Positions 1 to 8,935 of a DNA stretch of 25,993 nucleotides are shown here, piece after piece (position 1 is the first letter of the stretch; the number at the start of each line of letters is the position of its first letter). The stretch comes from a virus. The translations under genes were made by a program, and so were the position numbers. The notes under the pieces were generated by a model, which ran no database searches, was not told the origin of the DNA, and saw only the letters and a list, made by a program, of their open reading frames with translations. The stretch is taken from positions 1 to 25,993 of IMG/VR virus record IMGVR_UViG_3300032278_002452, one strand, 5' to 3'.

Positions 1-921
1 ATAGCCGCGATACAAGCCATCGCGATACTTAAGACTAAAATTATAAAACCTATTCCCATCGAGCGGAATAACACCACGAAGCCGATCAGTCGTCCTACAG
101 TTTGTCTGGATTCCCTTATCCGTTATCATCTCCCAGCTTTTAGTGCCACTAGTAACACCAGTTGAAACAGGGTGAACAAGATTTGGATTAGCATTCGCGA
201 ATTCATATGTTAGTTCATTCGGACATGGATTATGATCCACAAATAGTCCGGTCCTAAACATCCAACTATCGTCATGTCCAGCAGTCAGATCAGGCCTAAA
301 AGTATCAGCGGGACCAGCCGTTGGATCATTGGGTGCCAAACCAGCAGAAAGGATCGTGTTCATCGCTGCTCCGATCACTGAAAAATCTGCCCACACCATC
401 GCCACGCACGGCTCTGGAACCCATTGCCTCAAACTGCCATGTGGAACAGTCAGCCACCAAGAATGGCACTCGTGAACAGGCTCGCTTTGATCCTCATTAT
501 CAACAGCAACAGATGCAGCATCTGGTGTAACACCAGCATTAGAATAACCATCCTCTTGGAAATCATAAAAGAACGACCTCCCCGGAGAACCTAGAAGCTC
601 TCGGAGTGGACTCTTAAGAGACCCTGCAAGGATCGATGCCGGTAGATCATGCAGTGTTCTATAACCTGATACGTCCCAGTCATTTGCGTTTCTGGACTTT
701 GACCTATGTACCGCTACATCAAGAACCTCACGAGAGGCGGTAGTAATAGAAACAACCCTACCGCCAGTCCACCTACGAATCAGGTAACGATCAAAATCAC
801 TATCCTTAAATTCCGATTCTGTGACCTGCTCCTTAAGGAGCGTATCAATAGCAGCTAAATTAGTATCAATAACATCAACTATCAAAGAACCAGCCGCGAC
901 TGTACCAAGCGTGATCGCCAT
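1..921 (-). CDS. Virion/appendage protein, 3' end beyond window (partial)
   Basis: This reading frame starts at ATG 919-921 and stays open for 307 codons to the window edge, so its C-terminus is missing. It follows a good SD (AGGGGAG) and its ATG shares one base with the stop of the preceding gene (TAATG), so it is the next cistron of the late operon. The first 45 residues look helical and charged, then the chain becomes rich in Gly, Asp, Trp and aromatic residues, as in beta-rich surface proteins. I recognise no family. Its place after the tail nozzle genes suggests a tail spike, fibre or other appendage; that role is inference from position. Confidence 0.75.
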   Translation of the reverse strand, partial: MAITLGTVAAGSLIVDVIDTNLAAIDTLLKEQVTESEFKDSDFDRYLIRRWTGGRVVSITTASREVLDVAVHRSKSRNANDWDVSGYRTLHDLPASILAGSLKSPLRELLGSPGRSFFYDFQEDGYSNAGVTPDAASVAVDNEDQSEPVHECHSWWLTVPHGSLRQWVPEPCVAMVWADFSVIGAAMNTILSAGLAPNDPTAGPADTFRPDLTAGHDDSWMFRTGLFVDHNPCPNELTYEFANANPNLVHPVSTGVTSGTKSWEMITDKGIQTNCRTTDRLRGVIPLDGNRFYNFSLKYRDGLYRGY

Positions 922-1715
922 TATACTCCCCTATTCCTATTCACAATCCAGATCCTTCCACGGCAATGGTGGCTCAATTCATCAATAGTATGATCGGTTA
1001 CGCGTATCATTAAAGTCCACCAAGGGATAGCTGTCACAATAGGTGGAATAAGAACCGGCACGCCCTGCCCATCGTATCTCTGAATAATGGGAGCCATCGT
1101 CATCACGGTTCGCTTAGTGTATGCAGAGTTAGGGAACCACCCCTCGCCATTATGTCCGGCCCCTCCAGTATCAACATGCGTCCACGGGTGAACCTGACGA
1201 AGCTCCCAAATCGCTCCTGTACCTTTCCCCTCACCGCCCTGCATATGGCCAAGCGTTCTCACCGATTGACCATCAGCCGGAAAGATATTAAATGTAATAT
1301 TATCAAACGAATAGCCAATCGCAATATCAATGTGCCCCTCACGACACGTTCCGCTATGCTCTAGCTCAGCATATACACAGCCGTAGACACTGCCGTCGTC
1401 AATGGTGCCTGTTGGCTGATACCTGAGCCGAAGGTTTGTCGGATACCATGTGTTGCTGGCTGCGAAATTAAACGTGTTCTTAAACCCATAGTGACCGCCG
1501 GGAAAATCAGCCCGCGTCCTGTTTGACAACTCATGCCACAAGAACGGCACGGGAGGCTGTTGTAGATGTCTGTATCTAATGGACGATTGTCTGATTTGTT
1601 CCGCATCAAATTTGGTTGTATTGACAGCAGTTGTGACATCGCCAAAGCGTGTGTTTATTTCTGCTCGCTTCACCGCCTTTTCGGAAAGAACAGTAGTATA
1701 GAAAAACTTAGACAT
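921..1715 (-). CDS. Putative tail/appendage structural protein (264 aa)
   Basis: Complete 264-aa protein, ATG at 1713-1715 overlapping the upstream stop as TAATG, with AGGAG about 12 bases upstream. Residues 10-50 form a charged, probably helical segment (KRAEINTRF, then FDAEQIRQSSIRYRHL), followed by a beta-rich, aromatic body. The N-terminal pattern resembles that of the next upstream gene (1715-2407), which suggests that both attach to the same virion site by related N-termini. No enzymatic motif is visible. Late-operon position after the tail nozzle gene supports a virion role, perhaps a fibre or head-tail appendage. The exact function is unknown. Confidence 0.8.
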   Translation of the reverse strand: MSKFFYTTVLSEKAVKRAEINTRFGDVTTAVNTTKFDAEQIRQSSIRYRHLQQPPVPFLWHELSNRTRADFPGGHYGFKNTFNFAASNTWYPTNLRLRYQPTGTIDDGSVYGCVYAELEHSGTCREGHIDIAIGYSFDNITFNIFPADGQSVRTLGHMQGGEGKGTGAIWELRQVHPWTHVDTGGAGHNGEGWFPNSAYTKRTVMTMAPIIQRYDGQGVPVLIPPIVTAIPWWTLMIRVTDHTIDELSHHCRGRIWIVNRNRGV

Positions 1716-2407
1716 TATCTAATGATTCTCCTAACAACAAGTGTAGCATTTTTTATAACCCAATCCTCTTTCTTCTGATTTGCGGTATCCCTTGGATCGA
1801 ACGGGTAATCTCCAGCAGATGAATTGTAAATAAGTGTCAATCTAGTATTACCAGCCGGAACAATCGCAGCAAAACTGCCAGACATGGTATGGACCATAGG
1901 TGCAGTAGTTTCTTCACCCTCGGAATCTAGCTCTTGAAGATCAAAATCCAAACGAGCTTGTGCGTTTCCAGCAGCAGAACTCCATGGCCAATCAAACTCC
2001 ATCAAATCTGATCCGCCCCAATACATAACTCCATTGAGTGACGGACAAAGAATAATAAGCTTTGCATCAGTTGTTGTACCATATGGAGCAGAGTTGTTCA
2101 GCGTATGAACATTGCAAGACCAGTCTACAACAACCTCAGTATAATCTGGAAATGTGATATCTACAGCAACAGAAGCAATAAGTCTCCTCATCCCAACAAA
2201 ATGAAAATTATTTCTTTTGTCATCGTCATTCCAAACAAACTGCATCCACGAAGAAGATTTGGTATTCCTTCTTCTAATAGACTTTCTCGCAATTGAGTAA
2301 TCTCTAAGATCGTTCATCTCCTGAGCTGCTTGAAGAAAATCCTCCTCTAATCTTCGTCGATCAAGACTAGCACCAGCATTCAAAAAATGTCTTCTAATCG
2401 GGAACAA
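1715..2407 (-). CDS. Putative tail/appendage structural protein (230 aa, TTG start)
   Basis: The 230-aa frame begins with TTG (2405-2407), supported by a strong SD (AAGGAGAAGG) just upstream; there is no better ATG. The start lies inside the end of a 47-aa gene (2394-2537), so initiation is probably coupled to it. Residues 10-45 are charged and helical (DRRRLEEDF, then MNDLRDYSIARKSIRRR), and the rest is beta-rich without catalytic motifs. It ends in the TAATG junction with the next gene. The N-terminal layout resembles the 264-aa neighbour, so the two may be distant paralogues that dock on the same tail part. Virion function is inferred from context only. Confidence 0.75.
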   Translation of the reverse strand: MFPIRRHFLNAGASLDRRRLEEDFLQAAQEMNDLRDYSIARKSIRRRNTKSSSWMQFVWNDDDKRNNFHFVGMRRLIASVAVDITFPDYTEVVVDWSCNVHTLNNSAPYGTTTDAKLIILCPSLNGVMYWGGSDLMEFDWPWSSAAGNAQARLDFDLQELDSEGEETTAPMVHTMSGSFAAIVPAGNTRLTLIYNSSAGDYPFDPRDTANQKKEDWVIKNATLVVRRIIR

Positions 2408-2537
2408 TGACCTTCTCCTTTTTCTTGAACGGTGGAAGACCTGCGAGCTTTAAAACTAACTGCAACTTATGACGCGGAAGATTGGATCCATTACGTTTCA
2501 GAACAAGTACCTCATCTCTATTCTTCTTCAGTTTCAT
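2394..2537 (-). CDS. Small basic protein (47 aa) between tail nozzle and appendage genes
   Basis: This 48-codon frame (ATG 2535-2537, TAG 2394-2396) fills the gap after the 685-aa nozzle gene. Its ATG overlaps that gene's TGA as ATGA, and its 3' end overlaps the next gene's TTG start by 14 bases. It has no SD of its own, which fits coupled translation. The product begins MKLKKNRDEV and is strongly basic (runs such as FKKKEK). It has no recognised domain. Precise packing between two real genes with both overlaps is the main evidence that it is translated. It could be a minor virion protein or an assembly factor; neither is shown. Confidence 0.6.
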   Translation of the reverse strand: MKLKKNRDEVLVLKRNGSNLPRHKLQLVLKLAGLPPFKKKEKVIVPD

Positions 2538-4591
2538 TTAGTCGGCGGCTTTGATGGTTGTGTGTACACAAGACCCAGAGCCTTAATCCTTACAGGATGT
2601 CCTTGGCTGCTATCATCCTGCCCAAACGTCACATCTATTACATGGGACATACCAGATACAGTTTGTTCGATGTATGGCACCATCCAAAAGTCGCCTGGGG
2701 CAAGCCACTTGGGCTCTTCCTCCCATGTGTGCTTTGGGTGATTCCAGTGGGCGTGTGGGTATGTTCTTCTCTGGATCTGCCCTGTGCTCGGATAGGCGGT
2801 CCCCTGTCCAATCCTCGCTGTAAATCTATCCTCACTCCTCACATCAACTCTAACTTCAGCAATAGAAGATGGTTCCATTAGAATCCTCATCTCCTTCAAT
2901 GTCTTGTTTGATCCGAGCCCGTCAGGCGAAAGTCCAACAGTAACAAATCTAGCATCTGGAAAAGTGTCACCTCTAAAAAGAACATACACAGAATTATCTA
3001 CGCCAATTATTTCCTCATTCCATGAACATAAGTCCCACAAAGATTCTCCTATAACATACCATTGATTGATGGCAAAGTTATACATAATAATAACATTATT
3101 TTCAGAGCTAATGTGGTCCTTTCTAATAACCAAATAATACCAATTATCGATCACGATTGCATTGTGAATGAAGTTGGTATTATCCATGTAAATTGATCTG
3201 ATGTAGTATGGCTCATTAACAAACTTATGATCTACACCATCATAAAATCCAAACCCCTTGTTCCAAAGCCCGAATACAGCTCCATCGCCAACGGCAACAA
3301 ACGAGCTTCCGTACATAGATCCATTTTCGATGTCCTGCTCAAGCCTTGCGATCAGGCCAGTTGTTTGCTGCTCATAGAAAACCTCAGTGGAGGTTTCACC
3401 GATTACAAATAACCTATCCCCTGCGGGAACAAGGGCCGTTGCATGCGAGTATGGGGTAAGCTCCTGGGTTGCGCGGAATTGTCCGAAGAACCCTAAGTCT
3501 GAGTATCTCACCTGCATATTATCATCGCTTACAAGAAAAACTCTTCCTGCCCAGGAACAGCCAATTGATGCGGATGGTGGAGGTGTAACGTCTAGGTCCA
3601 TGACAGATTGAAGAACCAAGGAAGCATCACTCAGCTTAGAAGTATGCCTCGCCTGTGCGGTATTAAGCTGTGCATGTTCAATGTAATAAATAGATGGAGT
3701 CCCTATTGGGGCATCGGATGCAAGATTAAGCTGTCCTGTTCTGCCGACATTAACTCCTGTAACATGGTGGTCAACTTTTGGATTATCCCAAACAATCGTC
3801 ATTACCAACCTATGCTCATCTCCATATGTTCCAGCAGGATTAGTCCAGCTTCCACTTAATGCTTGCCCTGCATCTATATTAGGGCAAAATTGGACTGGCG
3901 ATGGCGTCGACGCCCTCCCCTTATTTCCGTACCGATCAACAAACTGGCATCTCAACTTTGTATCGTACCTGGCACCGGCTGTCGCACCAGCATCCTGGGT
4001 ATACGCAGGGACATATTCATCTCCATAATAAGATCGGTTCTTCCATCCATATGGATTATTGGAGAATCTGTACCCACCAAGAGGGTCCATAATCTCAACC
4101 CATGGTGGAGTTGGAACCTCATTAACGCCTAGTGGTTGAATTGAATCCACGCCATCCCAGATCAACGGGATGTCACCCTGGTTAACGATGACCATCTTAC
4201 CGTCATGAATAAACAATGTCGGAAAGTATTTGCCGTCCCGCTCCACTCCAGTAAGGGTATATAAAATCCTGGATCCGTTTCCCTCCACTGTTCTAACATT
4301 CGGACCTTCTACAAAAACAATATGATCGACACCAAGGAAGTCCGTGAATGATGCTACTCTTGTATATTCATTGCTAATAGATGGAGGATCAGCACGAAAA
4401 TTTGTATCCGGGGCAGAGTATCCGGCATCTCTAACAAAAAGATCGACTTTACCAGGATAGTTAATTAGATAGCCATCGAGAGTTGGATAGAAATTGATCG
4501 TCCCTTCATCGAAATGAATCTTTGTGGACTGCTCTCTTTCCGACAGACCCGCCAGAAAGAACATCGCAACTTCTCTATCGTTAGCTGGCAT
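2534..4591 (-). CDS. Tail nozzle / DNA-stabilisation-like protein (P22 gp10 / T7 gp12 type)
   Basis: Complete 685-aa protein; ATG 4589-4591 in a TAATG junction, with GGAG upstream. The N-terminus contains the pattern typical of this group (INFYPTLDGYLINYPGK, about residues 31-47). It is followed by repeated beta-blade segments such as LFIHDGKMVIV, RVFLVSDDNMQVRYS and RLFVIGETSTEVFY, as expected for a propeller-like tail tube hub. In the P22 and T7 families this protein forms the lower tail tube and retains packaged DNA. The preceding gene looks like the adaptor on which it would sit. Assignment rests on pattern, length and gene order, not on an alignment. Its 3' end is coupled (ATGA) to the 47-aa gene. 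Confidence 0.7.
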   Translation of the reverse strand: MPANDREVAMFFLAGLSEREQSTKIHFDEGTINFYPTLDGYLINYPGKVDLFVRDAGYSAPDTNFRADPPSISNEYTRVASFTDFLGVDHIVFVEGPNVRTVEGNGSRILYTLTGVERDGKYFPTLFIHDGKMVIVNQGDIPLIWDGVDSIQPLGVNEVPTPPWVEIMDPLGGYRFSNNPYGWKNRSYYGDEYVPAYTQDAGATAGARYDTKLRCQFVDRYGNKGRASTPSPVQFCPNIDAGQALSGSWTNPAGTYGDEHRLVMTIVWDNPKVDHHVTGVNVGRTGQLNLASDAPIGTPSIYYIEHAQLNTAQARHTSKLSDASLVLQSVMDLDVTPPPSASIGCSWAGRVFLVSDDNMQVRYSDLGFFGQFRATQELTPYSHATALVPAGDRLFVIGETSTEVFYEQQTTGLIARLEQDIENGSMYGSSFVAVGDGAVFGLWNKGFGFYDGVDHKFVNEPYYIRSIYMDNTNFIHNAIVIDNWYYLVIRKDHISSENNVIIMYNFAINQWYVIGESLWDLCSWNEEIIGVDNSVYVLFRGDTFPDARFVTVGLSPDGLGSNKTLKEMRILMEPSSIAEVRVDVRSEDRFTARIGQGTAYPSTGQIQRRTYPHAHWNHPKHTWEEEPKWLAPGDFWMVPYIEQTVSGMSHVIDVTFGQDDSSQGHPVRIKALGLVYTQPSKPPTK

Positions 4592-5883
4592 TACGGTCTC
4601 CAGTGGAACCAGAAGTCAAGCTCATCATAGCCCGCTCCCAGGTCTGGCATCCTACGATAGTCTCTGGATTCACCAATCCCAGGATCTTCGGCAGAAGCAG
4701 ACCGGCTACCACGGAGCAAATAAGCCATCTGCTGTCTAAACTGAACTACAGCGAGCCTGAACGATTGCGGATCTTTATTTTGCATTTCGGCAAATTTATG
4801 AAATCCAAACCGTAGAAGCTCGAGGACTTCATTGTTGCGTCCAAGATTAACATACTCGTTCGCCTCTGGTCTTTGGCCCCAATTATCCAAAAAGTTAACT
4901 TCCAGAGGATAAACAGCGTCAGGTGCAGGTCTAAAGTCAACCTTTGTTGTCGGACCCTCATACCACTTCTCATTATTTCTCAATGCTGGATCAAGAAAAG
5001 TATCTTGAATAAATGAGGCTGCGCTTGTGGGATCCTTTTCACCGACAAAATACATTGGCACTCTTGCTCGAGTGGGGCCAACCTGTGATCGAAACAATCT
5101 TACAGGGTAAGAGTTGCCAACTACAAGATTAGTTGCGCCATACCTGAATGTTGGGCGCTGTCCTGCTGTTGCAGTATATGTAAAGGTTGGTCCTGGAGGT
5201 CCATACTGACCACTTTCCTTATCAAATGCAGCCCAAAAGTATTGATACTCTCCACCAGTGAATGCACCACCCGCTGACGATACAAACTCTGGCGCTTCTT
5301 GTGTACGAGGAAGAGTAGAGTTATCGTCACATCTATATACAATCGGCAATCCGCTATCTGCAAAACGATTATTATAAAAGAAATCTCTATCGAAATCATC
5401 ATCTGTAGCAGATGGCTTCTTCAATCCGTTCACGTTCACGTTCTTAATAGATGAAGTCTTATAAACGTGATCGGCTCTAACCAATGTGAGGTTTGTCACA
5501 CCAGTTGCATTAGTTGTGTGAATGGGTTTATCGAAAGTTATTCTCGCCGCGCCACCGAACGCGCTAATCTCGATAGCTTTGTAAATTCTGTTATCTTCGA
5601 TCCAATACCTTCCAGTATTGTTCCAATCGAATCCGGCTACAGCCGCAGTACTCCCGGTAACAAAGTTGTTCCCCGCGACCCATGTGTAAGTATTGGTCGG
5701 GTCGGCTATAGGAGCGAATGTCACATGCCCCTCTCTTCTCCAATTCCACGCCCATTTCTGTTCGCGAATGAGACGATACAGCTCCTCGAACCAAATATAA
5801 AATACGTCTGCCCCCATCTGCTGTCCAACAGCATCTTGGAGGAGTTCAATAATTTCACCGGTTTTCATTGTGGGGTTAGACAC
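4591..5883 (-). CDS. Head-to-tail adaptor / tail tubular A-like protein (430 aa)
   Basis: I place the start at GTG 5881-5883, because GGAGGAAG lies just upstream at the right distance. An in-frame GTG at 5911-5913 would add 10 residues but has no SD and falls inside a hairpin. Near the N-terminus is a helical stretch with the Trp-rich element EELYRLIREQKWAWNW, common near the start of short-tail adaptor proteins. A long beta-rich domain follows, then a C-terminal helix-containing part. Gene order (capsid proteins, this, tail nozzle) fits a T7 gp11 or P22 gp4-like connector ring. It is coupled by TAATG to the nozzle gene. Family membership is inferred. Confidence 0.65.
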   Translation of the reverse strand: MSNPTMKTGEIIELLQDAVGQQMGADVFYIWFEELYRLIREQKWAWNWRREGHVTFAPIADPTNTYTWVAGNNFVTGSTAAVAGFDWNNTGRYWIEDNRIYKAIEISAFGGAARITFDKPIHTTNATGVTNLTLVRADHVYKTSSIKNVNVNGLKKPSATDDDFDRDFFYNNRFADSGLPIVYRCDDNSTLPRTQEAPEFVSSAGGAFTGGEYQYFWAAFDKESGQYGPPGPTFTYTATAGQRPTFRYGATNLVVGNSYPVRLFRSQVGPTRARVPMYFVGEKDPTSAASFIQDTFLDPALRNNEKWYEGPTTKVDFRPAPDAVYPLEVNFLDNWGQRPEANEYVNLGRNNEVLELLRFGFHKFAEMQNKDPQSFRLAVVQFRQQMAYLLRGSRSASAEDPGIGESRDYRRMPDLGAGYDELDFWFHWRP

Positions 5884-5901
5884 AATCTTCCTCCAAGGTG
5901 C

Positions 5902-5927
5902 GCCTGCCCCCACAATTGAGGGCAGGC
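5902..5927 (-). other. Intergenic hairpin upstream of adaptor gene
   Basis: An 8-bp perfect stem (GCCTGCCC/GGGCAGGC) with a 10-nt loop lies between the capsid-surface gene and the adaptor gene. It has no T-run in either direction, so it is more likely an attenuator, RNA-processing or mRNA-stability element than a full terminator. Confidence 0.45.
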
Positions 5928-5946
5928 AACACAGTTATTATCAGGA

Positions 5947-6606
5947 TCAGGTTCCGCGTCGGAACCTCAAAGGCAAGTTAAGAATAGCCGCCTTGAGGCC
6001 TGCGCCAGCCGATGCGACCTGCACAGAACCGACAGCGAGACCGTGGAGCGTTCCAGCGATATCGTTATCGTTGTTATAGCCAGCGCTGGGAGCGGCGCAG
6101 TTCTGCACCTCTCCAGAGTTGGCGCACTTGATCAAGCGCCCAGCAGTAGAAGTGCCGGAATAATCAAGCGGGACATTACCACGACGACAAACCCAAATCG
6201 CATCGCCAGCCGCAAGCGCGGTAACAATGTAAGATACATTTGGGTTATCATTGGTTCCGCTATAATACGGACCAATCATCATGCCAGCAACTGCGTCTGC
6301 TGTATCGGCAGCTGCATTAAAAGCGCCGTCCCATCCGATCAACCTACCCTCACTTGTTGCAACAGCAAGTGTGGTAAACGTAGTTGCAGCAGGCTGCACA
6401 TAGAGAATAAGCTCCATGTAAATCTTGCCGAGTACAGCGTCGTTATAGACAACCTTTCGAGATTCATTGCCCAACAGATAGAGATCTGAGGTAACTTGGT
6501 TCGTACTCATCAGAGCCAATTCGGCTGCGGTGATTACGACATTGGGTGGCTTGAGCTTGGATGAAGGTCCAAGATCAGTCCACGCCCTATGATCAGTGAA
6601 TTGCAT
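5947..6606 (-). CDS. Putative capsid decoration or head-fibre protein (219 aa)
   Basis: Complete 219-aa protein, ATG 6604-6606, with a strong SD (AAAGGAGT) that overlaps the end of the upstream gene. The chain is rich in Ala, Thr, Val and Gly. A segment near residues 125-165 reads as alternating strands (YIVTALAAGDAIWVCRRG, then AGRLIKCANSGEVQ), the style seen in capsid-bound proteins that follow the major capsid gene. No signal peptide or membrane segment is seen. Location two genes downstream of the major capsid gene supports a capsid-surface role. It could instead be a neck protein; I cannot separate these from sequence alone. Confidence 0.6.
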   Translation of the reverse strand: MQFTDHRAWTDLGPSSKLKPPNVVITAAELALMSTNQVTSDLYLLGNESRKVVYNDAVLGKIYMELILYVQPAATTFTTLAVATSEGRLIGWDGAFNAAADTADAVAGMMIGPYYSGTNDNPNVSYIVTALAAGDAIWVCRRGNVPLDYSGTSTAGRLIKCANSGEVQNCAAPSAGYNNDNDIAGTLHGLAVGSVQVASAGAGLKAAILNLPLRFRRGT

Positions 6607-6617
6607 AGTTTACTCCT

Positions 6618-7055
6618 TTATGCAACAGCTCGGTACGAAATCGATACCGAGGCTGTGAGTGCGGCTGCGGTTTTGCAAGTAGAACGAACGGAAATCCTAG
6701 TGTTTGCCGCTATCTTTTTGCGAATAGGGATGCTGACCGAATTAGTATTAGCCACATGGGTAATAGTAGTCCGTACAGATGCAATTACAACCTCAGCAAG
6801 GGCGAGACCTGTTGCAACATCAAGCAAGAAAGTATCAACGTTGGAGGTCGTCTCAATGACGAGAGCCTCCAGCCAGATATCATGCGTGATTGTTAGAACA
6901 GGAACGACCTCAGCAAAGGCACCAGTGCGGTCCCAAGCTGAGCCGTCAGAGGTTGCAACAACTGCATCAGCTGCTACAGGATAGACAGACAATGTTCCTG
7001 AAAGAGAATCTTCCAGGTTATCGAATGCTACCTTACTAGATAGTGCGTTAAACAT
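6618..7055 (-). CDS. Small virion protein after the capsid gene (145 aa)
   Basis: I choose ATG 7053-7055 (MFNALSSKVAFDNLED). It lies one base after the capsid gene's TAG and has GGGAG upstream. A longer in-frame extension to 7208 would run backwards through the capsid gene and lacks support. The 145-aa product is dominated by short Val/Ile/Thr/Ser strands (VVPVLTITHDIWLEALVIETT), consistent with a beta-sandwich. It lacks cysteine pairs apart from one late Cys and shows no catalytic motif. Position between the major capsid protein and a decoration-type protein suggests capsid cement or an accessory head protein. The function is inferred. Confidence 0.65.
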   Translation of the reverse strand: MFNALSSKVAFDNLEDSLSGTLSVYPVAADAVVATSDGSAWDRTGAFAEVVPVLTITHDIWLEALVIETTSNVDTFLLDVATGLALAEVVIASVRTTITHVANTNSVSIPIRKKIAANTRISVRSTCKTAAALTASVSISYRAVA

Positions 7056-7056
7056 T

Positions 7057-8166
7057 CTACCACGTCTCCCACATTGCTCCACCAGAGCTATCAGAAACTC
7101 CGTGGTCGGACATGCGGAACAAGCCGAGGTTGAACGAATCCACCATCCATTGCGTCTGCTGGAGCTGACGATACGGGGTCCGAGGTGCCAAGGCGCGCTG
7201 ACGAACATTCGGGTTCACGATCATGAACATACCACCGTTCAGATCAAGAATGTTATCAGTCGCGACCTCTTCAAGGTCACCATCGAGCTTCACATCATCG
7301 TCTCCACCTGTCTTCTGCGAATCAAACTTCTCATCGATATGGAGGCAATATACCTCATCGGCGGGGCAGTTTGGATCCCAGCTAACCCAATGGCCATCGA
7401 ACATGAAAGAACGAACGCCATAGTCGGCATCCTGTCGATCAGTGATCAAATGGTACGGAGTACTCATTTCCAACATCGAACGTCGAATATTAGAGAATGT
7501 ATTACGAGTGGTAATAATGTCACTCGGAATAAGAGTACCAATTGTACACGCATCAATCAGCTGAAGCAGAGCAAGGATACCAGCAGGGAGGTTTGTACCA
7601 GCAGCAACTGTGCCAAAATTAGCAGTCAATTGCACATACTGGTTACGCCACCATGCAGATGTAGCCTTGTTCACTCCGCCAACGGTTTGCACCTGAGCAA
7701 CAGGTGCAGCCGTTTCAATGATCAATCCGAGACCATCAGGCTGAGAGCCGCCGAGCCCGTTGAAGACCGCGCTGGAAAGCGCGCGCTTCTGAGACACAGC
7801 AGCTTCCATCGTCTTGAAATCAAGAAGATCGAAAAGCGCCTGAGCGTTGCCCTCGTTCTCCCAGAGATCAAAAACATCGAAGCCAAGCGGCGTGGCGATG
7901 TATTTGTTCGTCCAGTAGGACAGAGCAGTTTGTGATGCACTGGTGTCAGGAAGCACGTCTCCGCGCGTCATCCACTTGCCCATGGTCGGAGGACCAAGCC
8001 ACAAGGGGACTTCCTTAACATCATAGCAGTTTACTACCTGCGCCGTCTTAACAAATCGACGGTACAGATAGCTCTTACGAAGTTCCTGAGCTACTAGTTT
8101 CTTGGAACGATCTTCTAGAGTTCGCACAAGATCAAACAGCTCAGTATATTGCTGTCGAACACCCAT
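7057..8166 (-). CDS. Major capsid protein
   Basis: Complete 369-aa protein, ATG 8164-8166, with a strong SD (AAGGAG). It directly follows a scaffold-like gene, the usual order portal, scaffold, capsid. Internal sequence is typical of major capsid proteins of the HK97-fold type: a helical N-terminal arm (residues 8-40), then the FNGLGGSQPDGLGLI region (135-150) leading to VGGVNKATSAWWRNQY (162-177). The 'nGlG...GGv.r...WWRN' arrangement is one I recognise from many phage capsid genes. An acidic insertion (GGDDDVKLDGDLEE) lies near residue 290. No cleavage site is evident. It assembles the icosahedral shell around the scaffold. Confidence 0.88.
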   Translation of the reverse strand: MGVRQQYTELFDLVRTLEDRSKKLVAQELRKSYLYRRFVKTAQVVNCYDVKEVPLWLGPPTMGKWMTRGDVLPDTSASQTALSYWTNKYIATPLGFDVFDLWENEGNAQALFDLLDFKTMEAAVSQKRALSSAVFNGLGGSQPDGLGLIIETAAPVAQVQTVGGVNKATSAWWRNQYVQLTANFGTVAAGTNLPAGILALLQLIDACTIGTLIPSDIITTRNTFSNIRRSMLEMSTPYHLITDRQDADYGVRSFMFDGHWVSWDPNCPADEVYCLHIDEKFDSQKTGGDDDVKLDGDLEEVATDNILDLNGGMFMIVNPNVRQRALAPRTPYRQLQQTQWMVDSFNLGLFRMSDHGVSDSSGGAMWETW

Positions 8167-8182
8167 TTTTAGGGCTCCTTAT

Positions 8183-8935
8183 TTAAATTAGATCACGTTT
8201 GCCATTCAAAATGGCATTGTACAATTCTGGGTTGTTCTGCTGAAGGATTTCAGCAGTACGTGGAGCCCGACCAGGACGTGTTCGCCTTTCGTTCTGCGGG
8301 ATTGAGGAGGTCGCATCAACGACGTCATTGCCTTCAACGTCAGTTGGCCTCCTATTTTTAAGGCTGGTCTCGAATCCCTTAATGCTAGCATCGCCATGCT
8401 GCTGGAGAATCGCCTCCTGCCTATAAAGTAGTAGAAGATCTCTTGCTGTGAGTCCTCCATTCAAAGTTTTACTTACATAATCTCTAAAACCGTCAACCTC
8501 TTCCTCTGATGCAAATGCAACTGTTGCGCTACCAAATTGTTGTGGTCCGCTAACAGTGTCGAGCATCGATTGCCTGAAAGCATCGATTCTAGTGTTTCTC
8601 TGTCGTGACTGCTCCTGGTCCTCCCACATCCTCATCGCCTGTTCTTTTGTGAGAGTCTCATCTCCGTCACTCAAATCTTGATGTTGCGATCTGACACGAT
8701 TGTCTTCAAGCTGCTTATCGAGGTAATCCCTGAGCCGCCTTCCTGCCTGAGCCTCTTCAGAAGATCGGTTCCTTTTCTGAATCGCGTCATACAGCTTACG
8801 ATCTGTATCAGACAAAGTATCTGGACTGCCGTCCCAATTAGAAGCATCAAAGCCACTAGATTCGGTTGCATTGCTAACCTCGTTAGATTGTTGTGGGGCA
8901 GATTCAGTCTGCGGTGTCAATGATTGTTCGCTCAT
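8183..8935 (-). CDS. Capsid scaffolding protein
   Basis: A 250-aa, highly charged and Gln/Ser/Asp-rich protein with no cysteine, starting at ATG 8933-8935 with GAGGAAG upstream. The first 40 residues are low-complexity and acidic, the middle (about 60-140) is helical with coiled-coil character (AIQKRNRSSEEAQAGRRLRDYLDKQLED), and the C-terminus is basic (ERRTRPGRAPRTAEILQQ). This composition, together with its place directly before the major capsid gene, is typical of scaffolds, whose basic tail binds the coat protein. It overlaps the end of the zinc-ribbon gene by 32 bases. It has no protease motif, so it is probably not a protease-scaffold fusion. Confidence 0.75.
   Translation of the reverse strand: MSEQSLTPQTESAPQQSNEVSNATESSGFDASNWDGSPDTLSDTDRKLYDAIQKRNRSSEEAQAGRRLRDYLDKQLEDNRVRSQHQDLSDGDETLTKEQAMRMWEDQEQSRQRNTRIDAFRQSMLDTVSGPQQFGSATVAFASEEEVDGFRDYVSKTLNGGLTARDLLLLYRQEAILQQHGDASIKGFETSLKNRRPTDVEGNDVVDATSSIPQNERRTRPGRAPRTAEILQQNNPELYNAILNGKRDLI

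Noticed and set aside
5884-5913. Upstream GTG start for the adaptor gene
   Set aside because: It lies in a hairpin and lacks an SD, whereas GTG 5883 has GGAGGAAG at the proper distance.
7056-7208. N-terminal extension of the 145-aa protein into the capsid gene
   Set aside because: The extension is the out-of-frame shadow of capsid codons; a well-placed ATG with SD exists at 7055.
7102-7935. 277-aa plus-strand frame opposite the capsid gene
   Set aside because: It is the mirror of a well-supported capsid gene, has no SD and fits no plus-strand operon.
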